Below are positions 53,011-61,547 of a stretch of 64,000 nt of DNA, piece by piece. The translations under genes were made by a program, and so were the position numbers. Origin of the DNA: Paenibacillus barengoltzii NBRC 101215 (GTDB taxonomy: Bacteria > Bacillota > Bacilli > Paenibacillales > Paenibacillaceae); the NCBI RefSeq assembly GCF_004000745.1, contig NZ_BILV01000008.1, positions 1-64,000 of the forward strand, read 5' to 3'. The notes under the pieces are model-generated. The model was not told where the DNA came from. It saw only the letters and a list, made by a program, of their open reading frames with translations, and made no database searches. Each line of letters opens with the position of its first letter. The first letter of the stretch is position 1.

Positions 53011-54764
53011 ACCGTTCCCCCGTAATCACTAGGTATTTCAAAGCTCACGGACGTTCCTTCGCCCGGGCGGCTGGTTACTTGCAAACCGTGCTTCTTCCCT
53101 TGCTCATCATAATACAAACGCAACCGCCGGTGTACATTCACAATCCCGACGCCTGTCCCCTTCGAGGAGATGGAAGGCCCGCCTTCCATCGCTTGCATTA
53201 AGCCGCTTAACGTCTCCTCATCCATGCCGGGACCGTTGTCCTGCACAGTGATTTTTAAGTACCCTTCCTTGTTTGAGGGTTCAACACATACGCTGACTTT
53301 GCCCTGGCCGAGTTGCTTTTCAACCCCATGCCAAATCGCGTTTTCCACGAGCGGCTGAATCAGAAGCTTAGGAATTTTCACGTGGCGGAATTCGCCGGCA
53401 TCAATGGACCAGGTTAAGCGTTCTGCAAGCCGAATATCCATCAGCTGCAGATAACGTTCCACATGCTCCAGCTCGTCCTCAATCGTCACCCACTCGTCCT
53501 GGTTGGGACTGCTGATAATGTACCGGAACAAGCTGGACATGCCGACGACCAGGTTGGCCAACTCCTCCTCTCCCTTATCCTCCAGTGACCAATAGAAGGC
53601 CTCCAGCGTATTAAACAGGAAATGAGGATTGATCTGAGCCTGCAGCGCTTTTAATTCGGTTCGGCTCTGCAGAAGCTCCTTCTCATAAACGACGCGGATC
53701 AATTCGTTCATATTATCGACCATTTGGTTATAGGAATTGTTCAGCTCGTTAATTTCCATCGTGCTTGAGAACATCGGGTTCCGCTGAAGCACCCCGAATC
53801 TCGCCCCGCGCATCGCCTTGATGAGCCGGAAGATCGGGCGGGTAATCATCGTCGACAGCGACAGCGACATGATCAGGAACAGCAGCACCCCGATGGCTCC
53901 CGAAGCGAGGACAGCTGTGCGCAGCGCGGAAATCCCGCTGGTGACGTAGCTCATGGGTGTGAAGAAGACCAGCGTCCACCCGGTTGCTTTAGAGGCTTGC
54001 TTGACCTCGATAAACTTCTGTTCGCCGATGGTGATATTTTTCCCCTCGTTGCTCAGCAGTTCCTTCACATTTAATTCTTCCGCAGGGAAGCTGAAGTTGG
54101 TTGCCACCGGACGTTGATTCCCGTCGACCAGCAGAATATACTCCCCCACATCCTCGTCGATCTGATCATGAATTTGAAAATAAGTCCGATCGAGCCGCAC
54201 CATCAAATATCCCCCGGATGAAAACCAGCGGTCGAGCAAGCTCACCCGGCGCAGTGCCAGCACGGTGGACGGATCGCGCGGATCGATCCCGATCCAGACA
54301 AGCGAACCTTTGCCCCAATTCGCTGCATTAATCCATTCCGAGTCGATCGTGTCAATCAACTGGGTTTCGTTCAGCGGGAACAAACGGCGGTAATCATTGG
54401 TATATAATTCCAGCGACTTGATGCCGGTCACATAAGCCTGATAGTCACTAAACAGCGGCAGCAGCGATTGGCGCGAACTAAAGGGCGTCTCCTTCCCTTG
54501 CACCTCAGCGAGCAGCAGCCTCTGAACGTAAGCATCGGTGGCGACCTGCGTGGTCAGCGTATTGATCTGGGCAATCAGTGCATCCAATCGACCATTAGCC
54601 TGCATCGCGGTTTGACTGATATGCTTCTCCGCATTGGTTTGCAGCAGCGCGGACATCCGATAATAAGTGAGTACGCTGGCGATGCCCAGGACAAAAATCA
54701 TCAGCAGCATAAAACTGATGAAGATTTGATTTCTTAAGGTAAACCATCGTTTCGGCTTTTTCAC
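53007..54764 (-). CDS. sensor histidine kinase (YesM-like)
   Basis: 585 residues. Transmembrane helices at about 10-33 and 275-297 enclose a Cache-like extracellular domain. HAMP (about 298-350), then a His_kinase domain with the acceptor His in LKALQAQINPHFLFNTLEAF and HATPase_c with VENAIWHGVE and DNGPGMDEE. The start is GTG 54764, with TGGAG about 6 nt before it; an in-frame upstream start lacks such a site. Pairs with the AraC-type regulator, overlapping by 4 bases. Confidence 0.92.
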   Translation of the reverse strand: MKKPKRWFTLRNQIFISFMLLMIFVLGIASVLTYYRMSALLQTNAEKHISQTAMQANGRLDALIAQINTLTTQVATDAYVQRLLLAEVQGKETPFSSRQSLLPLFSDYQAYVTGIKSLELYTNDYRRLFPLNETQLIDTIDSEWINAANWGKGSLVWIGIDPRDPSTVLALRRVSLLDRWFSSGGYLMVRLDRTYFQIHDQIDEDVGEYILLVDGNQRPVATNFSFPAEELNVKELLSNEGKNITIGEQKFIEVKQASKATGWTLVFFTPMSYVTSGISALRTAVLASGAIGVLLFLIMSLSLSTMITRPIFRLIKAMRGARFGVLQRNPMFSSTMEINELNNSYNQMVDNMNELIRVVYEKELLQSRTELKALQAQINPHFLFNTLEAFYWSLEDKGEEELANLVVGMSSLFRYIISSPNQDEWVTIEDELEHVERYLQLMDIRLAERLTWSIDAGEFRHVKIPKLLIQPLVENAIWHGVEKQLGQGKVSVCVEPSNKEGYLKITVQDNGPGMDEETLSGLMQAMEGGPSISSKGTGVGIVNVHRRLRLYYDEQGKKHGLQVTSRPGEGTSVSFEIPSDYGGTV

Positions 54765-54965
54765 GTCCGCTCCAAACCTTTCCACCCAAAGTATACAGTC
54801 CGATCCCATCATATCCGAAAAGGACCGGTCGAACTATGGATTTTTCGAAATTGTCACGTATAATGGGAAGGCGACGGCTCCCGCAGCCAGGACAATACAT
54901 AAGCATTTTATAGGAAAAGGCCGCGGTTTTCTACTGCGGCTGGTAAAGAGAAGGGGATCATCACA

Positions 54966-55688
54966 ATGAACGCAATGACTTCAAACCGCGCCATTTTTTT
55001 TGACGTAGATGATACGTTATACGACCACCTGCAGCCTTTTCGCGAGGCACTGGAAGAAATCCTGCACACCGGGCCGGACTTCCCCTATGAATCAGCGTAC
55101 CACCGAATGCGTTATTACAGCGATTATCTCTCTGCCCAAGTCGGGGGGACGCCCACCCACGGACATGAGTTGGAATCAATGCGCACCGAACGTTTCGTAC
55201 GTTCCTTAGGGGAGTTTGGGCTTTCGCTGACAACCGATCAAGCCGCAGCGGTACAGGCCGCTTACCTAAGCCGTCAATTTGACATTCGGCCGTTCTCCGG
55301 AGCGCTGGAGCTGATCGGCGAACTTAAGGCGCGCGGCGCTGTTGTCGGAATCATTACGAACGGGCCGCCGGACCATCAATGGCGAAAGATCCGGGCACTC
55401 GGGGTCGATCGGCTGATTCCTGCCGAACGGGTCTTCATCTCAGGGGCGGTAGGTTTAACGAAACCGGATGCCCGCTTGTTTAATCTGATTGCCGGGAAGC
55501 TGGAGATGGCACCGGATCAGTGCTGGTATATCGGAGATTCCTGGCGTAACGATGTCGTGGGAGCGGCCGGCGCCGGCTGGCACTCCATTTGGTTTAATCA
55601 CCGCGGCATCCAGCCCGAATCAGATCCGCATCTCCCCCATACCCCGGTTATCAGTTATGCTGAATTATCCCGGCTGTTGCTGAAGTGA
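54966..55688 (+). CDS. HAD family hydrolase, YjjG/YfnB-like
   Basis: 240-residue phosphatase of the haloacid dehalogenase superfamily, class with an N-terminal helical cap. Motif I FFDVDDTLYD (two Asp), motif II IITNGPPDHQW, motif III lysine in TKPDARLF, and motif IV YIGDSWRNDVVGA. Acts on small phosphates, perhaps nucleotides. RBS AAGGGG precedes the ATG. A GCCGC/GCGGC hairpin lies in the leader (about 54920-54940). A good terminator follows. Confidence 0.9.
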   Translation: MNAMTSNRAIFFDVDDTLYDHLQPFREALEEILHTGPDFPYESAYHRMRYYSDYLSAQVGGTPTHGHELESMRTERFVRSLGEFGLSLTTDQAAAVQAAYLSRQFDIRPFSGALELIGELKARGAVVGIITNGPPDHQWRKIRALGVDRLIPAERVFISGAVGLTKPDARLFNLIAGKLEMAPDQCWYIGDSWRNDVVGAAGAGWHSIWFNHRGIQPESDPHLPHTPVISYAELSRLLLK

Positions 55689-55709
55689 ATCCATAGAATA
55701 ACCATACAT

Positions 55710-55745
55710 AGAATGCTGCGAACCATCGCAGTATTCTTTTTTTTG
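55710..55745 (+). terminator. HAD gene terminator
   Basis: AGAATGCTGCG pairs with CGCAGTATTCT (one wobble) around a 6-base loop, followed by eight T. Confidence 0.9.
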
Positions 55746-55777
55746 CACTTGTTCTGCAACCCATCCCGTCAAAATCT

Positions 55778-55806
55778 GCATAGTTCGATCAATGCTACAC
55801 ACAATA
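55778..55806 (+). promoter_or_regulatory. candidate sigma-G promoter of the germinant receptor operon
   Basis: GCATA and CACAATA are separated by 17 bases, close to the sigma-G pattern (GHATR, spacer of about 18, CATWHTA). The -10 ends 33 bases before the TTG start. Confidence 0.5.
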
Positions 55807-55838
55807 GAAGAAAATACCTCAGTTGGAGGAATTGCGCC

Positions 55839-57332
55839 TTGAACTCCCGATTATTGAAAACTATCATGACGATGGTAAAGCATAAACCAGAGCAACAAAC
55901 ATCACATCTTACTGAGCCTCAAGCCCCTGGTCCGCTCACTTTGGAGCGGGTGTTGGAGGAATTTAACGGGTGTTCCGATCTATCGCATCGGTCGTATCCG
56001 TCCATCCAGGCTGACATTATCTACTTTGATCATTTAGTCGACAACCACAAGTTTATCAACAACGTGATCATTCCGCTGGAAAATATTCAAAGGGAGGAAC
56101 TGGGAGCTCTCTTGCAGCAATCCCAGTTCGTGCGCGAAGAAGAAACGAAGAACGTGATTCAAGGGATTTTGGAGGGCGAAGCCGCTCTATTTGTACCTCA
56201 GGGGGTTTATTTAATTTCGGCTTACGGTCCCGACGTCCGATCCATCGAGCAGTCTGAAACGGAATCTGTCATCGTCGGCCCGCATGATGCCTTTAATGAA
56301 TCGCTGGATACCAATCTGTCCATTATCCGCCGCAGGCTGAAGAGCAATCGTCTGAAAGTTGTACAATTTGAAGTCGGCGAAGTGTTCAAAACGAAGGTAT
56401 GTATGCTTTATATCGACGGATTTGCCAATATGGACTTCGTCAATCGGATGTCGGAGCGGATTCAGGGCATCGAGTACAGCGGTGTTTTGGATGGCAGTAT
56501 GTTTTTACAGATGATCGAAGACTACCCTGCCACCATTTTCCCTCTTTATCTGAGCTCGGAGCGGCCTGACGTTGCCGTATCCAAGTTGAACGAAGGTCGG
56601 GTGCTTGTGCTCTTGGACCAGAGCCCGTCGGTCATCATTGGGCCTACAACCGTATTTGAATTTTTTACCTCCCCTGACGACTATTACAGCCGCTGGGCTG
56701 TGGGGACGTTTCTTCGACTGTTGCGCTATGTCGCCTTTATTCTTACGCTCACCTTAACTTCGATGTATGTATCAATCACAACGTACCATTACGAGATGAT
56801 TCCGCAAAATTTGCTCGCTTCGATGTCTGAATCGCGCAGCCGCGTCCCCTTCCCTCCCGTCCTGGAGGCGCTGATGATGGAAACAACCTTGGAGTTGCTG
56901 CGAGAAGCTGGGGTTCGTCTGCCTACCAAAATCGGGCAAACGATCGGTATCGTTGGCGGTATCGTGATCGGTACTGCAGCGGTGGAAGCCGGGTTTACCA
57001 GTAACATTCTGATCATTGCCGTTGCAATGTCCGCCATCGCTTCCTTCGTCATTCCCAGCTACACGATGAGCGGTTCGATTCGACTGATTCGATTCTTGCT
57101 GATCATCTTATCCGGGATGCTCGGGAACTTCGGATTTATGTTCGGCCTCGGGCTGGTGATTATCCATCTGTCCAAGCTGACCAGCTTAGGTGCGCCGTAC
57201 ACCCTTCCGCTCGCGCCGATTAAACCAGGCGATTGGAAGGATACCTTTATCCGGGGCCCCTTCTGGATGTTGTCCAAACGCCCAACGCAATCCCGTACTC
57301 CCAACGAAACGTCCAACAAAATGAAGAAATAG
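55839..57332 (+). CDS. spore germination receptor A subunit (GerAA/GerKA-like)
   Basis: About 497 residues. Large hydrophilic N-terminal domain (about 25-280) with FNGCSDLSHRSYPSIQADII and LNEGRVLVLLDQSPSVIIGP. About five transmembrane helices follow, with the conserved PFPPVLEALMMETTLELLRE segment. Part of the inner-membrane nutrient receptor that triggers spore germination. It starts at TTG 55839: TTGGAGGA ends 8 nt before it, and the frame further upstream runs into the HAD terminator region. Operon with B and C subunits. Paralogue (A, B, K) not assigned. Confidence 0.92.
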   Translation: MNSRLLKTIMTMVKHKPEQQTSHLTEPQAPGPLTLERVLEEFNGCSDLSHRSYPSIQADIIYFDHLVDNHKFINNVIIPLENIQREELGALLQQSQFVREEETKNVIQGILEGEAALFVPQGVYLISAYGPDVRSIEQSETESVIVGPHDAFNESLDTNLSIIRRRLKSNRLKVVQFEVGEVFKTKVCMLYIDGFANMDFVNRMSERIQGIEYSGVLDGSMFLQMIEDYPATIFPLYLSSERPDVAVSKLNEGRVLVLLDQSPSVIIGPTTVFEFFTSPDDYYSRWAVGTFLRLLRYVAFILTLTLTSMYVSITTYHYEMIPQNLLASMSESRSRVPFPPVLEALMMETTLELLREAGVRLPTKIGQTIGIVGGIVIGTAAVEAGFTSNILIIAVAMSAIASFVIPSYTMSGSIRLIRFLLIILSGMLGNFGFMFGLGLVIIHLSKLTSLGAPYTLPLAPIKPGDWKDTFIRGPFWMLSKRPTQSRTPNETSNKMKK

Positions 57333-58424
57333 GTGACTCCAGTGGAACGGGAAAAACTCAATCGCTTCCATATCGCCCTGATGGTGTTCAATACTCAAAG
57401 CGGTGCCGTCCTGTTCACTCTGCCGCGCCTCACGGCCCACGATTTCGGGAGCAACGGCTGGCTGATGATCCTTCCTATGTTCGTGCTGGTGACGCTGAAC
57501 ATTATGCTGATCTCTGCGGTGTACCGAATGGGCCGGGGCCAATCAATATTTGACATTCTCAGCGCTTCACTGCCGCGATTCCTGCTAATCCCTCTATATG
57601 TGCTGTTATGGGGGTTATTCAGCATGATCGGCTGCCTTGTCATCAAGCAATACGCTTTGATATATCAGATGCTGATCTTTCCGGCGACCTCTGACCTCAT
57701 TCTCAAAATCTTCGTGGACGTGCTGGTGGTTCTCTACATTACTAAAGGGATATATACCATGTCTAAAGCGAATGTCATCTTCTCGCTGCTCCTGCTGTTG
57801 CATATTCCGCTGATCGTACTCTTCGTCCATGAGTTTGATCTCTCCCGCTTTACTCCTTTTTGGCTTAAGGAAGGAGCGGATATGTACGAGGGGCTGAACA
57901 ACCTGTACGGCGCGTTTTTGGGATACGAGTTGTGCCTGTTTCTTTTTCCCTATGCGGAAAAAAACAAAAAATGGTTGAAATATATCCATCTAGGAAACGG
58001 AATTACCATGTTCGTGTATCTGCTCGTTTCGATTATGGCTTACGGCTTCTTCGGTCATCACGCTCTGGTCCATTCGTCGTTTCCGATCCTCGATATGTAT
58101 GCTTATTTACGGTTTCCGTTCATTGAACGCATCCAGAACTTTCTCTTCAGCCTGTTCTTGTTCTCAATCGTGCAGACGGCAGGCATGTACTATTGGGCCG
58201 GTCAGGAGGCGTTGGCGCAGGTCTTTCCCCAAATCCCCTGGAAGGTGATCGTCTTCGTTTCCATGGTTGCAACCATCCTTGTAGGGATGATCCCCAAAAC
58301 CTTAATCGTCGTAGAGTCTTGGTCCAGCTATTTCACCTTTGTACAGATAGGTGTTGCCTTCGGGCTCCCGTTGCTGCTGATTGTGCTTCTACTCATGCAA
58401 AGGAGGTTGAAGAAGCATGCTTAG
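57333..58424 (+). CDS. spore germination receptor B subunit (GerAB/GerKB-like)
   Basis: 363 residues, about ten transmembrane helices, APC-superfamily fold. Start at GTG 57333 directly after the A-subunit stop. It carries LYGAFLGYELCLFLFPYAEK, with the helix-break typical of this family. In the receptor it likely binds the nutrient ligand. It overlaps the C-subunit gene by 8 bases. Confidence 0.9.
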   Translation: MTPVEREKLNRFHIALMVFNTQSGAVLFTLPRLTAHDFGSNGWLMILPMFVLVTLNIMLISAVYRMGRGQSIFDILSASLPRFLLIPLYVLLWGLFSMIGCLVIKQYALIYQMLIFPATSDLILKIFVDVLVVLYITKGIYTMSKANVIFSLLLLLHIPLIVLFVHEFDLSRFTPFWLKEGADMYEGLNNLYGAFLGYELCLFLFPYAEKNKKWLKYIHLGNGITMFVYLLVSIMAYGFFGHHALVHSSFPILDMYAYLRFPFIERIQNFLFSLFLFSIVQTAGMYYWAGQEALAQVFPQIPWKVIVFVSMVATILVGMIPKTLIVVESWSSYFTFVQIGVAFGLPLLLIVLLLMQRRLKKHA

Positions 58425-59520
58425 ACGATTTCTGCTCGCTGCCGTTCTCATCCTTGTACTCACCGGCTGCAGCCAGGACCAGCGGATTCTGGAACGAGTT
58501 GGTTATATTGAAACGGCCGCTTTTGATGCGGCTCCCGAGAATAAGATTAAGGCTACGGTCAGCATTCCGCTGGTTTCGCAATACGCCCGGGATGGCAAAA
58601 CGACCGACGAATTGCTGTCAACGATCGCTTCAAGTCCAAAGCAAGCGAGGGAGGCCTTGTCGTTGCGGACCAGCCGAATCATTGCCAGCGGACAAATTCG
58701 CACCTTTTTGATCGGTGAGGAGTTAGCCCGCCGCGGCTTCTGGTCGTATTTAGATACGTTTCTGCGCGATCCCAGCATTTCCATCCGAACTTCAATGGTC
58801 GTCGTCGAGGGAGATGCCGGGAAGATCATCAGCCAAGAATATCCGCGGCATACCAAGACGGCGAACTATATCAACAAGCTGTTGCAAAAAGAATACTCAA
58901 TACAATCGCTCCCCCGAACCTCGTTGTACGAATTTACCCGCGATTACTTCGATGACGGGGAGGATCCAATTGCCGCCTTAGTCCTGGAGAAGGAGAAGGA
59001 TATTACCATCAGCGGCATCGCCTTGATGCGGGATGATCGAATGATTGCGAAGCTGCCGTGGGATGACGTTCACCTGTTCATGCTGTTGTATTCGAACCTG
59101 CAAGAGGGCGAGTTTACCCTGACGACGGAGCATCCCGACTTGAAGGCGATTTCCGTCAAGGCGGTAAAAAGCAAACGCCGGATCGTGATTACGAAGAACA
59201 CGTCCGGCGATTATGAAGCGAATATTTATTTGAAGATCTATGGAAGTGTGGATGAGTACATTGGCAATGCAAAACTAAGCACCTCTGAACGGGCAAAGGT
59301 TGAAAAGCTGGTCAGCGAACATATCGTTTCGGAAGCGCTGCGGGTGATCAAGACCATGCAACGCCACCGCACCGACGGGATTGGGCTCGGGAAATATGTG
59401 CGCAACAGCATGAGTTATGATGAGTGGAAAAAGACCGATTGGCATGAGATGTTCAGCCAGCTTCCGGTCAAGGTCCATTGTTCCTTCTACATTAAGCAAT
59501 TCGGTTCCTATTTCGACTAA
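58417..59520 (+). CDS. spore germination receptor C subunit lipoprotein (Ger(x)C family)
   Basis: 367 residues. Lipoprotein signal with lipobox LTGC (Cys about 19). Mature part: QDQRILERVGYIETAAFDAA, then the conserved EEYPRHTKTANYINKLL-type block and C-terminal repeats. Together with A and B it makes the receptor complex in the spore inner membrane. RBS AAAGGAGG lies about 9 nt before the ATG, inside the B-subunit gene. Confidence 0.92.
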   Translation: MLRRFLLAAVLILVLTGCSQDQRILERVGYIETAAFDAAPENKIKATVSIPLVSQYARDGKTTDELLSTIASSPKQAREALSLRTSRIIASGQIRTFLIGEELARRGFWSYLDTFLRDPSISIRTSMVVVEGDAGKIISQEYPRHTKTANYINKLLQKEYSIQSLPRTSLYEFTRDYFDDGEDPIAALVLEKEKDITISGIALMRDDRMIAKLPWDDVHLFMLLYSNLQEGEFTLTTEHPDLKAISVKAVKSKRRIVITKNTSGDYEANIYLKIYGSVDEYIGNAKLSTSERAKVEKLVSEHIVSEALRVIKTMQRHRTDGIGLGKYVRNSMSYDEWKKTDWHEMFSQLPVKVHCSFYIKQFGSYFD

Positions 59521-59593
59521 GATGAACCTGTTGATGAACTACCCTTGCAGTGCTTTGCGCACACTGAGAATATATTTCGCCTGATCTAACGGA

Positions 59594-61546
59594 TTAACCC
59601 CCTCGCCGAACCCGCTCGGCGTGCACATCCGGCGGGCACGGTTCATAGCCGGCAAAGGAGGAAGCAAAGGTGCTGCGTCCCTTGGTGTACGAGCTAAGTT
59701 CAATGGGATAATCCAGCGAAGTCGAGAGCGGTACATGCCCTTCAATCAGCACTCGTTCTCCTTGCAGCTGAGGCGGCTCGAACCGGCCGCGCATCTGCAC
59801 GAGGTCATTCATTACCCGACCGGCATTCTCTTCGGGGACAACGATGCGGACATGCAAAATAGGCTCCAGCAATTGGGTCCCGGTATTCGCCAGCCCATTC
59901 ATAATTCCCATCGGCGTGGCGACAGCAAAATCCAGCGGATGGGTATGCCATACGTGATGCTGGCCATAGACCAACGTCACCTTCAGATCAGTAACCTCCC
60001 AGCCATACAGCCCTTGCTGCAACGCCTCAGGAACACGGCGCGCCACCTCGTTCTGATATTGCGGCAGCAGATCCTCGTCCCGCACCCGGGCTTCGTAGAC
60101 CAAGCCGCTTCCCCGAGGTCCGGGCTCGATCTGGAATCGCAGGATCGCCCAGCACGGCTTCGGCATCGTATAAGCGATGAACCCTTCCCCGGCTTGCTTC
60201 GGTGTTTCTTTATAAATGACCGATGGCTTCCCGAAGGTCACCTTCAAGGCGTAACGGGATTCCATGACGCTGCTTAACACTTCCAGCTGGATCGGCCCCA
60301 TCACCTTTACGTGCAGCTCCCGTTCTTCCTGCAGCCATTGCACGTCCAGCAGCGGATCTTCGTCGGACAGCTCCTGCAGCGCTTCCGCTACGGCGCGGTA
60401 TTCTGCTTCGTTGGCCGGATGAGCTTGTACTGTAAGCAGCGGAACGGCCAGCTTGGCTTCAGCCGGCACTGCATCCGGCCGCCCCAGCACGTCGCCGATC
60501 CGGACATGGGATAAGCCGCAGACGGCCGCGATATCGCCTGCCCGCAGCAGACCGATATCTTCCGAACGTGTTCCGTCGATTTTGCGGATCTGTGTCACCT
60601 TCTCGCTGAGGTTCTGCGTATAGTTGTACACGGTATCGCGATTGCGGAGGCTGCCCTCATAAAGGCGAACATAAGCCATCCGGCCCATCGTCTTGTCGCG
60701 TTCGATCTTGAACACGACGCCGGAGGGCGGGGCCTCCGGATCCCCTTCCGCCGGAGGGAAGTAGCGCACCATGGCATCCAGCAGCTCAGCGATACCCATT
60801 CCCTTCGTCGCCGCCCCGTACAGCAGCGGATAGATTCGGGCAGATCTCGCTTGCTCCTCCGCACAGCGTTCCCAGCGTTCCTCCGCGACATCCTCCCCGC
60901 TAAGGTAGGCCCCGAGCAACGCCTCGTCTCGCTCGGCCAACGCTTCGATCAAGCCGCTCCGCGCCGCCGTGAACGCCTCAAGACTTCCCGCATCAGCCGC
61001 CGCCGCTTCACCTCCCGCGCTCCACAAATCCGCCGCTCCTTGATAATCCTGCCACATCCCCAGCGGATGCTGGACTGGAACGATGTCCGGGGACAGATAT
61101 TTGCGTGCTTGCGCCAGCACCGCATCAGGGTCCGCGCCAACCCGGTCCATTTTGTTGACGAATAGAATCGTTGGAATTCGCAGCTTAAGAAGCGCGTTCC
61201 AGATCATTTCCGTTTGGGCCTGAACGCCTTCTACGGCGGAGATCACCAGCACCGCGCAATCCATCACGCGCAGCGAACGCTCCACTTCGGACAGGAAATC
61301 GACGTGGCCCGGCGTATCAATCAAGTTCACCTGCGTACCTTTCCAAGTAAAATTCGTCATCGCCGCACGAACGGAAATCCCGCGCTGGCGTTCAACTTCC
61401 AGCGAGTCCGTCAGCGCGGTGCCGTCATCCACACGGCCCGGCGTCCGAATCCGCCCGCTGGTATACAAAATATGTTCCGTCGTCGTTGTCTTGCCCGCAT
61501 CGACATGGGCAAAGATCCCTACATTCAGAAGAGGGGTGCTCATCAT
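59594..61546 (-). CDS. TetM/EF-G-like translational GTPase
   Basis: 650-residue ribosomal GTPase related to TetM/TetO. G1 AHVDAGKTTTTEH, G3 DTPGHVDFL and G4 VNKMDR are intact, with domains II-V after. The C-terminal part PLSTSLDYPIELSSYTKGRS is TetM-like. The domain IV loop that in TetM carries Ser-Pro-Val reads YGQHHVWHTHPLDF; the tip residues of TetM are replaced. Classical tetracycline release is therefore not assured. It starts at ATG 61546, just after the SGNH hydrolase stop, with GGGAG 7 nt before. A misc. ribosome-rescue GTPase is an alternative. Confidence 0.85.
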   Translation of the reverse strand: MMSTPLLNVGIFAHVDAGKTTTTEHILYTSGRIRTPGRVDDGTALTDSLEVERQRGISVRAAMTNFTWKGTQVNLIDTPGHVDFLSEVERSLRVMDCAVLVISAVEGVQAQTEMIWNALLKLRIPTILFVNKMDRVGADPDAVLAQARKYLSPDIVPVQHPLGMWQDYQGAADLWSAGGEAAAADAGSLEAFTAARSGLIEALAERDEALLGAYLSGEDVAEERWERCAEEQARSARIYPLLYGAATKGMGIAELLDAMVRYFPPAEGDPEAPPSGVVFKIERDKTMGRMAYVRLYEGSLRNRDTVYNYTQNLSEKVTQIRKIDGTRSEDIGLLRAGDIAAVCGLSHVRIGDVLGRPDAVPAEAKLAVPLLTVQAHPANEAEYRAVAEALQELSDEDPLLDVQWLQEERELHVKVMGPIQLEVLSSVMESRYALKVTFGKPSVIYKETPKQAGEGFIAYTMPKPCWAILRFQIEPGPRGSGLVYEARVRDEDLLPQYQNEVARRVPEALQQGLYGWEVTDLKVTLVYGQHHVWHTHPLDFAVATPMGIMNGLANTGTQLLEPILHVRIVVPEENAGRVMNDLVQMRGRFEPPQLQGERVLIEGHVPLSTSLDYPIELSSYTKGRSTFASSFAGYEPCPPDVHAERVRRGG

Positions 61547-61547
61547 C

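Noticed and set aside
55713-55838. Longer N-terminus for the germinant receptor A subunit
   Set aside because: It would begin inside the HAD gene terminator, and the TTG at 55839 has the good ribosome site.
59594-61546. Confident call as a tetracycline resistance protein
   Set aside because: The Ser-Pro-Val loop of domain IV is replaced, so resistance cannot be read from sequence.
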